From positions 1 to 38,546 of the forward strand of contig JAICQO010000065.1 of assembly GCA_025937835.1 (NCBI GenBank): DNA of 38,546 bases, written 5' to 3'. Source of the stretch: Polyangiaceae bacterium. Lineage in GTDB: Bacteria > Myxococcota_A > Polyangia > Polyangiales > Polyangiaceae. Below, one piece after another: positions 7,380-15,307 of this stretch. The notes beneath the pieces were generated by a model. It was given only the letters and a program-made list of their open reading frames with translations. It ran no database searches and was not told the DNA's origin. Positions within the stretch are counted from its first letter, which is position 1, and each line of letters starts with the position of its first letter. The translations under genes and the position numbers were made by a program.

Positions 7380-8933
7380 CTAAGGCGCTTCGCCTTCGGC
7401 TCCCGCTCTGCTCGCCAACGCCCGCACGGTGTCGACCGTGTCGGCCTCCGACGCCAGCTTGTCCGAGCGGTAGCGCACCACCCTCGCGAAACGCAGCGAT
7501 AACCCCGAGGGGTATTGCGAGCTGGCCTGGACGCCGTCGAAGGCGATCTCGACCACTTGAACGGGGTCGAGGTGGACCACGTGGCCTTCCGTGCGCACGG
7601 CGAGCTCGGAGAAGCGCGCGGTTTGCCAGGCCAGCATCGCGTCGGTCATGCCCTTGAAGGTCTTGCCCAGCATGGCGAAGCCGCCGTGCTCCGGATCGCG
7701 GGCGCCGAGGTGGATGTTGCTGAGGGTGCCGGTGCGACGACCGCTGCCGTGCTCGACCGCCAGCACCACCAGATCCAGCGTGTGCGCCGGCTTGATCTTG
7801 AGCCAGTGCGCGGCGCGCCGGCCCGCGACGTACAGGGACGCGGGATCTTTGGCGACGAGCCCCTCGTGCCCAGCGCCGAGCGCTTCCGCGAGGAAGGCGT
7901 CCGCCGCTTCGGCGCCCTGAACGAGCCGGCGAGGGACGCGCTCCGCATCGGGCACCACGCTCGACAATGCCAGCACCCGCTCGCTGTTCGGGCTGTCGAC
8001 CAGGGCCTGGCCGTCCAGATACAGACAGTCGAAGAAGAACGACGACAGCGGTAGCTCGCGGATCGACGCCTCTTCTGCCGCCTTGCGCCCGAAGCGGCGC
8101 ATCGTGGTCTGAAAAGACAGCGGGCGGCGATCCCGACCGAGCGCGATCGCCTCGCCGTCGAGCAGCAACGAGCGCGCGGGCAAGGAGCGGGCGAGCTCGA
8201 CCACCTCCGGCACCGCGCGCGTCACGTCGTGCCCGCCGCGCGAGAACACGCGCACGTCGTCGCCGCTCTTGTGCAGCTGGATCCTCGCGCCGTCGAGCTT
8301 GAACTCGAGCGCGGCGCCCGGCATCCGTTCGAGCGTCGCGCTCACGCTGTCCCCCGGCTCGGCGAGCATCGGGCTCAGCGGTCGGAACAGCTCGACCGAG
8401 AACCGCTCCAAGCCCGCCGCCCCTTCGGCGAGCAGCGCCTGCGCCACGGCCCGCAAGCTCCCGGCAAAGAGCAGCGCTCGCTTGACCTTCTCGGCGGGGA
8501 CTTCGCCCGCTCGCGCGAGCGCGTCGAGCAGCACGCCCTCGAGCGCGCCCTGACGCAGCTCGCCGAGGATCAGCTTCCTCAAGAAATCGCGTTCGTCAGC
8601 CGTGGCGCGCGCCGCAAGCTCTCCGAGCACGCGTTCGCGGGCCGCCCCGCGCCCCTTCCCGGTCGCGCTCGCGACCGCCTCGAACGCTGCGTCCGCCTCA
8701 GCGAGCGTGATGCTCGCCGCTTCCGGCGCGGCGACCCCATCGAAGACCGACAGCGCCGACCAGCCGAGCCCGATCTTGCCCTGGCGCAGCTCGCCGACCA
8801 GATACGCGACGGCGATGTCGACCTCGCTCGGGGCGAGCGCCCGCAACAGCTCGACCAGCCGCGACACCTTCTCGAGCCGTCCGCGGGTGCCCGCCACCGC
8901 GCGTGAAACCCGGGCCAAATCCGCGAGCAGCAC
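7380..8933 (-). CDS. lig: ATP-dependent DNA ligase (LigB/LigD-independent type)
   Basis: With a GTG start at 8933 the product is 517 residues, close to the 500-510 of actinobacterial-type ATP-dependent ligases. An N-terminal helical DNA-binding domain (VLLADLARVSRAVAGTRGRL; AVAYLVGELRQGKIGLGW) is followed by the adenylation domain: EFKLDGARIQLHK with catalytic Lys212, LLLDGEAIAL, SFFFDCLYLDG, HEGLVAKD and HWLKIKP, covering motifs I, III, IIIa, IV and V. An OB-fold domain ends the protein. It seals nicks using ATP and acts beside the NAD-dependent LigA that bacteria normally have. No ATG precedes the conserved N-terminus before the divergent obg gene; a GTG at 8939 is a two-codon-longer alternative. 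The stronger-looking ATGs further upstream lie antisense within obg and are not used. Confidence 0.88.
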   Translation of the reverse strand: MLLADLARVSRAVAGTRGRLEKVSRLVELLRALAPSEVDIAVAYLVGELRQGKIGLGWSALSVFDGVAAPEAASITLAEADAAFEAVASATGKGRGAARERVLGELAARATADERDFLRKLILGELRQGALEGVLLDALARAGEVPAEKVKRALLFAGSLRAVAQALLAEGAAGLERFSVELFRPLSPMLAEPGDSVSATLERMPGAALEFKLDGARIQLHKSGDDVRVFSRGGHDVTRAVPEVVELARSLPARSLLLDGEAIALGRDRRPLSFQTTMRRFGRKAAEEASIRELPLSSFFFDCLYLDGQALVDSPNSERVLALSSVVPDAERVPRRLVQGAEAADAFLAEALGAGHEGLVAKDPASLYVAGRRAAHWLKIKPAHTLDLVVLAVEHGSGRRTGTLSNIHLGARDPEHGGFAMLGKTFKGMTDAMLAWQTARFSELAVRTEGHVVHLDPVQVVEIAFDGVQASSQYPSGLSLRFARVVRYRSDKLASEADTVDTVRALASRAGAEGEAP

Positions 8934-9066
8934 CCGCACAACGTGCGGGGCCAGGTCCCTGCCGTCAAGCGCCCGCGCCCGCCGAACGCCTGGATTGATG
9001 CGGGTTTTCGCCGATTTCACCGCGGGCCGCCTTGACGGATCCGGGGCGCTCTGAAACACCACGCCC

Positions 9067-10152
9067 GTGCGCTTCATCGATGAATGCGAAATCCGCGTCG
9101 AAGCCGGCAATGGCGGTAACGGCGCCGTCGCGTTCCGTCGCGAGAAATACGTACCCATGGGCGGCCCGGCGGGGGGCGATGGTGGTCGCGGCGGCGACGT
9201 CGTGTTCGTCGCTGCCAGCGGCCTCGGCAGCCTGCACGACTTCACGCACCAGACCGCGCTCCGCGCCGAGCATGGCCAGAAAGGCATGGGCAAGGACTGC
9301 TACGGCAGGGCCGGGCGCGATCTGATCGTGCGCGTGCCGGTCGGCACGGTGGTCTACGACGCCGCGACGCGCGAGAAGCTCGCCGAGATCACGGAAGCCG
9401 ACGTCCCGGTCGTGATCGCCAAGGGCGGCAAGGGCGGCCGCGGCAACATGCATTTCGCGACTCCCGTGGACCGCGCGCCGCGCCGCGCCGATCCGGGGGA
9501 ACCCGGCGAGCAGCGCGACCTGTACCTCGAGCTCAAGGTGATGGCCGACGTCGGGCTGCTCGGGTTCCCCAACGTCGGCAAGAGCACGCTGATCAGCAGC
9601 GTCAGCCGCGCGCGCCCGAAGATCGCGGACTATCCGTTCACCACGCTCACGCCGCACCTGGGCGTGGTCGCCGTGGGCGACGCGCGCAAGGGCGAAGGCC
9701 GGAGCTTCGTGCTGGCCGATATTCCGGGGTTGATCCCGGGAGCGAGCGAGGGCCACGGCCTCGGGACGCGCTTCCTCAGGCACCTAGAGCGCACGCGCGC
9801 GCTCTTGCACCTGATCACGATCTCGGATGATCCGGAGCGCACGCCGCTCGCAGACTACGAAGCCTTGCGCCACGAGCTCGCCGCGCACGATCCCGGGCTC
9901 GCTGCGTTGCCCGAGCTGGTCGTCGTCACCAAAGCCGACCTGCCCGACGTGCAGGCCCTTTACCCCGAGCTCCAGCAGGAGCTCGAGAGCCGCGGCAAGC
10001 GCGTGTTCTTGATCAGCGCCGTGACCCACGAAGGGCTCCCGGCCCTGCTCGGCGCCGCGCTCGAGCTGATCGACGAGGCCGGCCTCCGCGAACGCGCGGA
10101 AGACGAAAAAGCGGAAGACGCCGAGGCAGACGAAGAGCTCCCCGGCGGTTAG
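9067..10152 (+). CDS. obg: GTPase Obg/CgtA
   Basis: A 361-residue Obg GTPase, which binds the 50S ribosomal subunit and links ribosome maturation to growth state. The N-terminal Obg fold (MRFIDECEIRVEAGNGGNGA) is glycine-rich and full length. The G domain has G1 GFPNVGKST (near residue 165), G3 DIPG in LADIPGLIPGASEG, G4 TKAD and G5 ISA. The C-terminus is short and acidic (RAEDEKAEDAEADEEL). The start is GTG at 9067, fixed by homology of the first residues. Obg is usually next to rplU-rpmA; here it stands alone, divergent from the ligase gene, and converges with a lipoprotein gene four bases beyond its stop. Confidence 0.95.
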   Translation: MRFIDECEIRVEAGNGGNGAVAFRREKYVPMGGPAGGDGGRGGDVVFVAASGLGSLHDFTHQTALRAEHGQKGMGKDCYGRAGRDLIVRVPVGTVVYDAATREKLAEITEADVPVVIAKGGKGGRGNMHFATPVDRAPRRADPGEPGEQRDLYLELKVMADVGLLGFPNVGKSTLISSVSRARPKIADYPFTTLTPHLGVVAVGDARKGEGRSFVLADIPGLIPGASEGHGLGTRFLRHLERTRALLHLITISDDPERTPLADYEALRHELAAHDPGLAALPELVVVTKADLPDVQALYPELQQELESRGKRVFLISAVTHEGLPALLGAALELIDEAGLRERAEDEKAEDAEADEELPGG

Positions 10153-10156
10153 CGCA

Positions 10157-10765
10157 TCACGAGCCGCCGCACGCGAGGCACTTCTCGCTGGGCTCCCACC
10201 CGTCGAGCCAGCCGACTTCGGGCCCCGCCTCGACGCATCGGTCAGTACCGGGTTGGCAGTGGCATTCCAGGGTCGCACCGCCGCTGCCGAGGACGCAGCC
10301 GATGAATTCCGTGCTCGCGCTGCGCCCGCCGCAAGCCAGGCCGTTGCCGCCGCCCGCGCCGCCCGCGCCGCCCGCGCCGCCGGCCAGCTCGCCAGCGATG
10401 TGCGTGATGTACGCGGTCAAGGGATTGCAGCCGCTCGCTTCGCAGGCGGCTTCTCCCGCGGTACCGATGCAATCCCCGACGCTGGGCTCTCCACCGGAGT
10501 CGTTCACTCCACCGATCCCGGGGTCAACCACCCCGCCGTATCCGCCCGTGCTCTCGGGTGGCTGGCCGCCAGTCGGCATCCCGCCCGTGTTGCCGCCGCC
10601 CGTGCCTGGACGTCCTCCCGTGTAGGCCCTGCCTCCGGTGTACTCCGAGATCCCGCCCGCGCCCGGCGCCCCGCCTGTCGGCGCGACGTTCGCGTCTTCG
10701 TCGTCGCTGCATCCAACCCAGACCAGCGCCAACGAAACCCCTACAGCCCAAGTGCCGCGCATCAT
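10157..10765 (-). CDS. Glycine-repeat lipoprotein, Cys-containing C-terminus
   Basis: A 202-residue predicted lipoprotein. MMRGTWAVGVSLALVWVGC is a lipoprotein signal with the lipobox VWVGC, followed by acidic SDDEDANV (an outer-membrane-compatible sorting context). Residues up to about 100 hold many TGG/GG units (YTGGRAYTGGRPGTGGGN and so on) and a second glycine run, GGAGGAGGAGGG, sits further on. The C-terminal half carries about ten cysteines in short spacing (CIGTAGEAACEASGC, ECHCQPGTDRC, KCLACGG), suggesting disulfide bonding. The start at 10765 is chosen for the GAGG six bases upstream; a second ATG follows immediately. Such proteins are common in Polyangia and have no known function. 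The complementary frame gives a proline-rich artefact. Confidence 0.78.
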   Translation of the reverse strand: MMRGTWAVGVSLALVWVGCSDDEDANVAPTGGAPGAGGISEYTGGRAYTGGRPGTGGGNTGGMPTGGQPPESTGGYGGVVDPGIGGVNDSGGEPSVGDCIGTAGEAACEASGCNPLTAYITHIAGELAGGAGGAGGAGGGNGLACGGRSASTEFIGCVLGSGGATLECHCQPGTDRCVEAGPEVGWLDGWEPSEKCLACGGS

Positions 10766-10893
10766 GAAATACCTCGCTCGCAGACAAAGCAAGCTGCGTG
10801 CCGCGGGGAAATGGCTATCTGAACGCCTGAACGCCGAGATTCACCGTCTGCTTCAGTGCCAAGCTGTGCCAGCCCCAGGCACCGCTTTCTGGA

Positions 10894-12402
10894 TCAGCCC
10901 GGCACGAAATCGTCGAACTGATCGACGCCGAGCTCTTCTGCCTCGAGGTTGTCGAAGCGCGTGCACGACGCGGTGAACTTGGTGAGCACGGTGCCGGTCG
11001 GGCCGTTACGTTGCTTGGCCACGATGATCTCGGCCACGCCCTTCTGCTCGCTGTCCTTGAAGTAGTAGTCGTCCCGATAGATGAAGATGATCGTATCGGC
11101 GTCCTGCTCGATGGCGCCGCTCTCGCGCAGATCGCTGAGCTGAGGGCGTTTGTCCTTGGTGGCGCGGGTCTCGACGGCGCGGTTCAGCTGAGAAAGCGCC
11201 AGGACGGGTACCTTCATCTCTTTGGCGAGCTGCTTCAGCCCTCGAGACAGCTCGCTGATCTCCTGCTCGCGGCTGCCCGCATCTCTTCGGCCCTGCATCA
11301 GCTGCAGGTAGTCGATGCACACGAGGCCGATGCCCTTGGCGCGCACCGAGCTCTCGCCGCGCGTGACCTCGGCCTGCAAGCGGCGGATCTTGGCGCGAAG
11401 GTCGAGCAGCGTGAGCGCGGGCGTGTCGTCGAGCCACAGCGGCAGCCGCGCCAGGCGCGACGCGGCCTCGGTGAGCTTGCTCCAATCCTCGCGCGACATG
11501 CTACCGCCGCGGATGTTCGCCATGTCGACGCGCGCTTCCGACGCGAGCAGACGCGCCGCGAGCTGCTCTTTGGGCATTTCGAGCGAACAGAACAGGACGG
11601 CGTGGCCCGGCTCTTCGGAAGGCGTCTCGAAGTAGTCCTCGTCGGATGCCTGGCGCGTCACGCGCGTGGCCGCGACGTTCAGCGCCATGTTCAAGACCAG
11701 CGAGGTCTTGCCCATGCCGGGGCGGGCCGCGACGATGTAGAGATCGCCCGGGTGCATGCCCGAGCACTGCCGGTCGAGGCGCGTGAAACCGGTGGGGATA
11801 CCGGTGATCCCGCCGCCGCGCCGCTCCGCCTCCTCCAGGATCTTGAAGGCGCGGACGACGGCGTCGCGCACCGGCTCGACGGCGTTGCTCTCCGTCGTGC
11901 GCGCGATGTCGAACACCGCTTGCTCGGCTTCGTCGATGTACTTCTGGACCTCGGGCGGCGAGGTGTAGCCTTCGGCCGCGAAGCGCTGGCAAATCGAGAT
12001 CAGCTGGCGCACGCGCCACTTCTCGCGGATCACCTGGGCGTGCGCGACGACGTGCGCGACGGCGGGCGTCGCGTCGGCGAGCTGCGCCAGGTATGCCGTG
12101 CCGCCGATCTGATCGAGCCGCCCGCGATCCCGCAAGAAGCCGGCCACGCTCACGACGTCGATCGGGCGCCCCGCGGTCGACAGCTCCATCACGGCCTCGA
12201 ACACGCGGCGGTTCGCGTCCGCGTAGAAGTGATCGGGCTTCAGGAATTCCTGAACTTGATCGAACGACGCCGGCTCGAGCAGCACCGCGCTCAGCACTGC
12301 GGCTTCGGCGTCGAGATCGCTCGGCGGAACGCGGCCGGGCGCGGGCACGAGCTCGGGGGTGCGCTCGGGCGCGCGGCGGGGTGTCTGGCCCTGGAGGTTC
12401 AT
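10894..12402 (-). CDS. dnaB: Replicative DNA helicase DnaB
   Basis: The 502-residue hexameric helicase unwinds DNA at the replication fork. The N-terminal domain starts at DLDAEAAVLSAVLLEP (29-44) after a 28-residue Pro/Arg-rich leader. The RecA-like domain shows Walker A ARPGMGKTS (226-234), CSLEMPKEQLAARL, Walker B LVCIDYLQLM, and the DnaB motif SQLNRAVETR followed by LSDLRESGAIEQDAD. A roughly 22-residue acidic insertion (RQASDEDYFETPSEEPG, about 250-266) separates the first ATPase helix from the next strand. No intein is seen. It is the last gene of the rpsF-rpsR-rplI-dnaB order found in many bacteria, but a 282-base gap with DnaA-box-like sites precedes it, so it may have its own promoter. 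The SD at the ATG is weak. Confidence 0.95.
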   Translation of the reverse strand: MNLQGQTPRRAPERTPELVPAPGRVPPSDLDAEAAVLSAVLLEPASFDQVQEFLKPDHFYADANRRVFEAVMELSTAGRPIDVVSVAGFLRDRGRLDQIGGTAYLAQLADATPAVAHVVAHAQVIREKWRVRQLISICQRFAAEGYTSPPEVQKYIDEAEQAVFDIARTTESNAVEPVRDAVVRAFKILEEAERRGGGITGIPTGFTRLDRQCSGMHPGDLYIVAARPGMGKTSLVLNMALNVAATRVTRQASDEDYFETPSEEPGHAVLFCSLEMPKEQLAARLLASEARVDMANIRGGSMSREDWSKLTEAASRLARLPLWLDDTPALTLLDLRAKIRRLQAEVTRGESSVRAKGIGLVCIDYLQLMQGRRDAGSREQEISELSRGLKQLAKEMKVPVLALSQLNRAVETRATKDKRPQLSDLRESGAIEQDADTIIFIYRDDYYFKDSEQKGVAEIIVAKQRNGPTGTVLTKFTASCTRFDNLEAEELGVDQFDDFVPG

Positions 12403-12521
12403 GAGCTGTGCTCGGACGAGAAGCTGTGCCGCGAACGGGGCGCGTGAGCCAGGTCAGCAGCTGTCCTACCTCGCGGGCCGGAGCCCTCTTCGGCGTCTGG
12501 AAGCGCATCCGCGCTCCGCGG

Positions 12522-12598
12522 TTGTCCACAGCGCCGTCCACAGACCATCCACGACAATCCAGGATGTTTCATGTTCCCTCGTCCACGAGTTACCCACA
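12522..12598. promoter_or_regulatory. Cluster of DnaA-box-like sites upstream of dnaB
   Basis: Five sites resembling the DnaA box TTATCCACA lie in 77 bases: TTGTCCACA (12522-12530), CCGTCCACA (12534-12542), CCATCCACG (12545-12553), TCGTCCACG (12579-12587) and TTACCCACA (12590-12598). The first and last each differ from consensus at one position; the middle ones differ at two or three. All point the same way. Start-to-start spacings are 12, 11, 34 and 11 bases, close to whole helical turns. They sit in the 282-base gap between rplI and dnaB, about 120-195 bases before the dnaB start. DnaA-dependent control of dnaB is an inference. The rest of the gap (12403-12684) shows no gene. Confidence 0.5.
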
Positions 12599-12614
12599 GG
12601 GTCCCAAATGCACG

Positions 12615-12645
12615 ACGCCCCGAAGGCTTGGGGCCTCCGGGGCGT
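12615..12645 (-). terminator. Hairpin downstream of rplI, possible terminator
   Basis: ACGCCCCG at 12615-12622 pairs with CGGGGCGT at 12638-12645. AGG/CCT extends the stem inward after one A-C mismatch, leaving a seven-base loop. It lies 40 bases after the rplI stop and before dnaB. On the minus strand the stem is not followed by a clear U-run, so it could be a weak or Rho-assisted terminator or a transcript-stabilising hairpin. Confidence 0.4.
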
Positions 12646-12684
12646 TCGACGGACTGCTGTAGCTATCAGAAGTGGTGGCTTCTG

Positions 12685-13143
12685 TCAGCCCTTCTTCGCG
12701 ACCTCGACCTTGAGCACCGCTTCGACGCCAGCCGCGAGCTTCAGCGGGACGTCGTGGGTGCCGAGCTCCTTGATCGGGTCGGCCAGCACGATCTTCCGCT
12801 TGTCGATGGTGACGCCGGCCTTCAGGAACGCTTCCTCGATGTCGCGGGTCGTGACCGAGCCGTACATCTTGCCTTCCTCGCCGACGGCGCGCTCGAGCGT
12901 CACCTTGACGCCCGAGATCTTCTTCGCGAGCTCTTCCGCGGCGGAGACCTCGGCTTGCTTGCGCACGGCCGCTGCCTTCTTGAGCTCATCGACGCGCTTC
13001 AGGCTGCCGGCGGTCGCGATCACGGCCAGGCCGCGCGGCAAGAGGTAGTTGCGCGCGTAACCGGAGCGAACGCGCACGACCTCGCCACCGGTGCCGAGGT
13101 TCTCGACCTCGGTTTCCAAGAGAACTTTGACGTTGGAGGCCAC
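12685..13143 (-). CDS. rplI: 50S ribosomal protein bL9
   Basis: A 152-residue bL9, the elongated protein that links the L1-stalk base of the large subunit to its surroundings. The N-terminal rRNA-binding domain reads VASNVKVLLETEVENLGTGGEVVRVRSGYARNYLLPRGLA in two overlapping pieces, with the signature GYARNYLLPRGLA. A long charged helix with many Lys/Glu follows, then the C-terminal domain (YGSVTTRDIEEAFLKAG; IKELGTHDVPLKL). The start is GTG at 13143: AGGAG stands eight bases upstream and translation begins exactly at the family N-terminus. The longer frame upstream overlaps rpsR and is not coding. It lies 11 bases after rpsR. Confidence 0.94.
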   Translation of the reverse strand: MASNVKVLLETEVENLGTGGEVVRVRSGYARNYLLPRGLAVIATAGSLKRVDELKKAAAVRKQAEVSAAEELAKKISGVKVTLERAVGEEGKMYGSVTTRDIEEAFLKAGVTIDKRKIVLADPIKELGTHDVPLKLAAGVEAVLKVEVAKKG

Positions 13144-13154
13144 TCTTGTTGCTC

Positions 13155-13454
13155 CTAGTCGTTGGAGGTGAACGGCAAGAGCGCGATGTTGCGCGCGCGC
13201 TTGACGGCCAGCGTGATGCTGCGCTGGTGCTTGGCGCAAGCGCCCGAGATCCGGCGCGGCACGATCTTGCCGCGGTCGGTCACGAAGTAGCGCAGGCCCT
13301 GCGGGTCCTTGTAATCGATGGTCAGCGTCTCGTCGGAGCAGTAGGTGCAGCCCCGGCGGCGGATCCGGCGGAAGGCGTTGCCGCCGCCCAATGCGTCCTT
13401 GTCGCCGCGCGGATCGGGCCGGTCGCTCTGGCGTTCGCGTGATGCGTCTTTCAT
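13155..13454 (-). CDS. rpsR: 30S ribosomal protein bS18, cysteine-containing form
   Basis: A 99-residue bS18 that binds the platform of the small subunit together with bS6. The core [26 protein letters not shown] and the ending [14 protein letters not shown] are typical. Residues GCTYC (C36, C39) and CAKHQR (C67) form the Zn-ribbon type pattern of the C-plus paralogues rather than the Cys-free form. A 30-residue charged N-terminal extension ([20 protein letters not shown]) precedes the core. Its ATG overlaps the rpsF stop by four bases (ATGA) with GGGGAG upstream, so the two partners are made together. Confidence 0.95.
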   Translation of the reverse strand: MKDASRERQSDRPDPRGDKDALGGGNAFRRIRRRGCTYCSDETLTIDYKDPQGLRYFVTDRGKIVPRRISGACAKHQRSITLAVKRARNIALLPFTSND

Positions 13455-13990
13455 GACAACTCCCCACCGTTGAGGTCCGGCACAGCGCCTTCGGCCTCGA
13501 AGTCCTCTTCACCGTCTTCCGAATCCGAGCGCTGCGGGCGCTCGCGCTCGACCGGCTGCTCGAGACCGAGCAAGCGCTCGATCGGCTCCTCGAGCTCGGC
13601 TTCGGTCGCCGGCTCGACGGCCTCGAACGCCACGTTCTCGGGCTTCACTTCCACCGTTTCCATGTCGATGTCGGTGGCGACCTGGACGGTCTGATACTTG
13701 AGCACGTCGTCGAGCATGCGCAGGTTGCGCTCGATCTCGGAGACGAGCGGCCCGCCGCCGACGTAGCGAACGTAGACGTACACGCCGCGCCGGAACTTCT
13801 TCACGGTGTAGGCGAGCTGGCGCCGGCCCCAGTTCTCGAGGGTCGTCAGCTTGCCGCTCTCGCGGGTGACGGCCTCTCCGACGCGGCCCGCGATGCGCTC
13901 CTGGCTCTCGCGCGTCACGTCGGGACGCAAAACGTAGATGGTTTCGTATTCGCGGTGCCGCTTGGGCGCCGCGACTGCTGTCGCTGTCAT
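13451..13990 (-). CDS. rpsF: 30S ribosomal protein bS6 with acidic tail
   Basis: A 179-residue bS6, against about 95-140 in most bacteria. The ferredoxin-like core runs from about residue 13 ([13 protein letters not shown]) through [19 protein letters not shown] and [21 protein letters not shown] to about 110. After it comes about 65 residues of acidic sequence ([35 protein letters not shown]), longer than the modifiable Glu tail of E. coli bS6. AGGAG stands eight bases before the ATG at 13990. The 48-base gap to pth holds a GC-rich inverted repeat (CCCGCC/GGCGGG) that could attenuate transcription or bind the bS6-bS18 pair, but this is only suggestive. Confidence 0.95.
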   Translation of the reverse strand: MTATAVAAPKRHREYETIYVLRPDVTRESQERIAGRVGEAVTRESGKLTTLENWGRRQLAYTVKKFRRGVYVYVRYVGGGPLVSEIERNLRMLDDVLKYQTVQVATDIDMETVEVKPENVAFEAVEPATEAELEEPIERLLGLEQPVERERPQRSDSEDGEEDFEAEGAVPDLNGGELS

Positions 13991-14038
13991 GTAGGTCTCC
14001 TCTCGGACGATCGGCCCCCGCCGGGCGGGAGCAAGGAG

Positions 14039-14614
14039 TCAGCGAGGTCGTCGCTGATTGGTCGCATTCATTGCGGCCGAAATGCCCTGGGTGGCCACGA
14101 GCACCACCGCTTCGACGGCCCGGTCGAGCACACTATCGAGTTCGGTCCGTTCCGTTTGGGCGAAGCCTTGTAGCACGAAATCAGCCGTGTCACCCCGAAA
14201 CTCGGGCGGGGGCTTGCCGATGCCGATCCGCAGCCGCAGCGTGTCCGGGCCGATGGATTCCGTCACCGAGCGAACTCCGCGGTTTCCCGCGTCTCCCCCG
14301 CCCTGCTTCAAGCGAACGTCGCCGAACGCCAGGTCGAGCTCGTCGTGAACGAGCAACACCGCGCCCGGCTGCAGCTTGAAGAACTGCACGGCGGGCTGCA
14401 CGCTCTTCCCGCTCTCGTTCATGTACGTCTCGGGCTTGAGCAAACCGATCGGCTTGCCCGATAGCTCGACCTTCGCGAAGTGGCCGCGGAACTTCGAGCC
14501 GAACGCGGGATCGCCGGCCCGCGCTGCGAGCCGGTCGATCACCGCCCAACCGACGTTGTGACGAGTGGCGTGGTAGCGCGGGCCCGGGTTGCCCAGGCCC
14601 ACGACCAGGATCAC
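14039..14614 (-). CDS. pth: Peptidyl-tRNA hydrolase with altered His-Asn pair
   Basis: A 191-residue cytoplasmic esterase that frees tRNA from peptidyl-tRNAs dropped by ribosomes. It shows VVGLGNPG (Asn9), ATRHNVGW with catalytic His19, ETYMNESG (Asn66), HDELDLAFG with Asp91, and LRLRIGIGKP. In the segment that reads GGHGGHNGLK in E. coli, this protein has GGGDAGNRGVRS (105-116): Asn111 and Arg112 replace the His113-Asn114 pair that helps bind and orient substrate. The other catalytic residues are intact, so the enzyme is probably active with a changed contact. The codons read cleanly, with no frameshift. It overlaps rplY by four bases, the usual pairing. Confidence 0.93.
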   Translation of the reverse strand: MILVVGLGNPGPRYHATRHNVGWAVIDRLAARAGDPAFGSKFRGHFAKVELSGKPIGLLKPETYMNESGKSVQPAVQFFKLQPGAVLLVHDELDLAFGDVRLKQGGGDAGNRGVRSVTESIGPDTLRLRIGIGKPPPEFRGDTADFVLQGFAQTERTELDSVLDRAVEAVVLVATQGISAAMNATNQRRPR

Positions 14615-15279
14615 TTCTTCTCGGCCGAAGCCGCCTCGCCCTTACCCGGAGCGACGCTCTTACCGGCGCCCGGCGCCGCAGCACCACCGGCGCCCGAGGC
14701 GGAAGCCTCTTCTTCCGGCGCCGCCTTCTCGTGGACGATGGCGACCAGCGTCTGCGCGGGGGGCAAGAGGACCTCGACCCCTTCGGGGAGGGCGAGATCT
14801 TGGGTCGCGATGTGCTCGTCGAGCCCGAGCGCGGTCACGTCGGTCACGAGCTTCACCGGGATCTTCTCCGGCAGGCAGCGCACCGGGACCTTGCGGAAGA
14901 CCTGGCGCAGCGTGCCGCCGAGCACGACGCCCGCGGCCTTGCCCGTCACCTCGAGCGGCACGTCCACGGTCACCGGCTGGTCGAGCGAGATCTGCACGAA
15001 GTCCGCGTGCAACAGCTGCCGCGTGAGCGGGTGGTGCTGAAACTCGCGCAAGAGCACCGTCAGCTTGTCCGCGCCTTCGACGGCCAGCTCCACCACGGTG
15101 TTGCGACCGCGCTCGCTCTTCAGCACCTGCTCGAGCTCGGTCGGGGACACGGCGAGCGAGCGGGCGGCCTGGCCACGCCCGTAGGCGACGGCGGGGATCT
15201 TTCCGGAGCTACGGATCTTGCGCGCGCCACCCTTACCGTTTCCTTGGCGCTGCGATGCGGTGAGCTTGATGATCTGCAT
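14611..15279 (-). CDS. rplY: 50S ribosomal protein bL25, CTC form
   Basis: A 222-residue bL25 of the long (CTC/TL5) type, which binds 5S rRNA. The N-terminal domain opens IKLTASQRQGNGKGGARKIR and contains VAYGRGQAAR and LLREFQHHPLTRQLLHADFVQ. The C-terminal beta domain (VTVDVPLEVTGKAAGVVLGG, LPEKIPVKLVTDVTALGL) is followed by an Ala/Gly/Lys tail of about 35 residues that is probably disordered. The gene follows prs after 28 bases and overlaps pth by four, so prs-rplY-pth is likely one transcript, an order known in many bacteria. Confidence 0.95.
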   Translation of the reverse strand: MQIIKLTASQRQGNGKGGARKIRSSGKIPAVAYGRGQAARSLAVSPTELEQVLKSERGRNTVVELAVEGADKLTVLLREFQHHPLTRQLLHADFVQISLDQPVTVDVPLEVTGKAAGVVLGGTLRQVFRKVPVRCLPEKIPVKLVTDVTALGLDEHIATQDLALPEGVEVLLPPAQTLVAIVHEKAAPEEEASASGAGGAAAPGAGKSVAPGKGEAASAEKK

Positions 15280-15307
15280 GACGACTTACTCAGCTTTCCT
15301 TCGAGAC

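Noticed and set aside
7382-7396. AAGGCG-CTT-CGCCTT hairpin as a terminator between the 6766 gene and the ligase gene
   Set aside because: Stem of six bases with no T-run on either strand, and it lies inside the ligase 3' coding end.
10865-10881. GTGCC/GGCAC inverted repeat after dnaB as a terminator
   Set aside because: Five-base stem without a T-run; too weak to call.
11011-12447. 478-codon plus-strand frame opposite dnaB
   Set aside because: It is a complement shadow of dnaB, whose ATPase motifs are clear.
12403-12684. Chromosomal replication origin at the DnaA-box-like cluster
   Set aside because: No dnaA, dnaN, gidA or rpmH nearby and no clear AT-rich unwinding region; kept only as a possible DnaA-regulated promoter.
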